A stretch of 64,000 nt of DNA from contig NZ_JAKREW010000021.1 in assembly GCF_022347545.1 (NCBI RefSeq), positions 1-64,000 of the forward strand. Reading direction: 5' to 3'. Of the stretch, positions 63,308 through 64,000 are shown piece after piece. Made by a program: the position numbers and the translations under genes. The notes below the pieces were generated by a model. The model was not told the origin of the DNA and made no database searches. It saw only the letters and a list, made by a program, of their open reading frames with translations. Each line of letters begins with the position of its first letter. The stretch's first letter is position 1. The stretch is from Terribium retamae (GTDB taxonomy: Bacteria > Pseudomonadota > Alphaproteobacteria > Rhizobiales > Rhizobiaceae).

Positions 63308-64000
63308 TCAGTCGCCGAGCGGCAGGCGCGGGTCAGCCACTTTCAGCGTGTACACGCTTTGCTTGATCCGGCGCAGATTTTCCAGCGCCTTGGGCCCGCG
63401 TGCTTCGGCCGTTGCGGTGGCGATGATGTCGAGGATGGCTAGCAAGGCGTAGCGCGAAGAGGTTGGCTTATAGATGTTGCCATCTTCGAGCGACTGGAAC
63501 GGGATCAGTGTCTCCGCAGCTTTGGCCAGCGCTGAATCCGGCGGGGTGACGGCAATGGTGGTGGCGCCATATTGGCGAGCCACCTGGACAGCCTCGACTG
63601 TGGATCGCGCATAGCCCGAAACCGAGAAAGCCAGCACCGTTGTGTCGGGCGTCGCCACCGAGGCATACATGCGCTGCAACTGGCCATCGACTTGCGCCAG
63701 TGCGGAGAGCCCGAGCCGGAACAGCCGGTTCTGCATCTCCGTCGCCATCATCGAGGAGATGCCGCCGGAACCGATGCACAGGATGTTTCCGGAGACGGCG
63801 ATGCGTTCAGCGACCTCGATCAGCTTCGGCATCGGCAGCATGGCGATGGCACGCTGGATGGCGGCGATTGCCGCTTCGGTGATGGCTGCAGCGATGCGCT
63901 GGTCGCGCACATCGCTGCCGGGTGGTTCCGCCGACAGATACTGGCCGCCGATAGCGATCGCCTGGGCGAGGTAGAATTTGAAATCGCGCAGGCCGTCGCA
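63308..64000 (-). CDS. RpiR/MurR family regulator with SIS domain, 5' end missing
   Basis: The C-terminal 230 residues of an RpiR-type regulator; the frame is open at the right edge of the window. Residues at the edge (GLRDFKFYLAQAIA) are the end of the helix-turn-helix domain. The SIS sugar-isomerase-like domain follows: ILCIGSGGISSMMATEMQNRL, VLAFSVSGYARSTVEAV and TIAVTPPDSALAKAAE. Such regulators respond to a sugar phosphate or amino-sugar. It is directly upstream of the PLP enzyme gene and probably co-transcribed. Confidence 0.88.
   Translation of the reverse strand, partial: CDGLRDFKFYLAQAIAIGGQYLSAEPPGSDVRDQRIAAAITEAAIAAIQRAIAMLPMPKLIEVAERIAVSGNILCIGSGGISSMMATEMQNRLFRLGLSALAQVDGQLQRMYASVATPDTTVLAFSVSGYARSTVEAVQVARQYGATTIAVTPPDSALAKAAETLIPFQSLEDGNIYKPTSSRYALLAILDIIATATAEARGPKALENLRRIKQSVYTLKVADPRLPLGD

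Overview
The window is a GC-rich chromosomal segment from an alphaproteobacterium, most likely a member of the Rhizobiales close to Mesorhizobium or Aminobacter. The evidence is the rhizobial L-rhamnose catabolism genes, a Rhizobium-type phosphatidylethanolamine methyltransferase next to dnaKJ, a dnaK heat-shock promoter of the alphaproteobacterial sigma-32 type, RegB/RegA-type regulators, and short mosaic intergenic palindromes like the RIME elements of rhizobia. Three sugar ABC importers and one polyamine-type importer point to a soil or plant-associated heterotroph.

Layout. 1-5305: the 3' end of a large VCBS/RTX type I-secreted protein, a small cysteine-containing periplasmic protein and an LpoA/Leu-Ile-Val-binding-like lipoprotein. 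5381-6712: an MHS-type MFS transporter. 7099-14071: a cytochrome bo3 ubiquinol oxidase operon (cyoABCD) running through a SURF1 protein into a RegB-like kinase and a RegA-like response regulator. 14162-15031: a DUF1349 protein and an orphan Phd/YefM antitoxin. 15129-20241: a LacI regulator divergent from a CUT2 sugar importer, with two matching operators between them. 20353-26251: a LuxR regulator divergent from a potADBC-type importer and a short-chain dehydrogenase. 26507-27163: a TerC membrane protein with a structured-looking leader.

27234-46433 is the centrepiece. rhaD is divergent from a 17-kb co-directional array holding rhaR, a second CUT2 importer, a D-tagatose 3-epimerase-like enzyme, rhaK, rhaTPQS, a class II aldolase, an FGGY kinase, a HAD phosphatase, rhaI, the rhamnose mutarotase and another class II aldolase. 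Most junctions are start/stop overlaps or have short gaps. The array looks like the rhizobial rhamnose pathway (uptake, anomer inversion, isomerisation, phosphorylation, aldol cleavage plus lactaldehyde oxidation) merged with a ketose/pentose-type module.

46483-64000: a TetR/MFS pair, a lipoprotein DD-carboxypeptidase, dnaK-dnaJ-pmtA, a 2-kb minus-strand insert (avidin-like protein, EamA transporter, TetR), an FMN reductase with pyrF, a DUF1330 protein, two divergent citrate synthase homologues (one with an N-terminal DNA-binding domain) sharing an FNR/FixK-like palindrome, a polysaccharide deacetylase, a small NTF2-like protein, a D-threonine aldolase/D-serine dehydratase-family enzyme, and an RpiR/SIS-domain regulator cut by the window end. 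No tRNA, rRNA, CRISPR array, transposase or integrase was seen.
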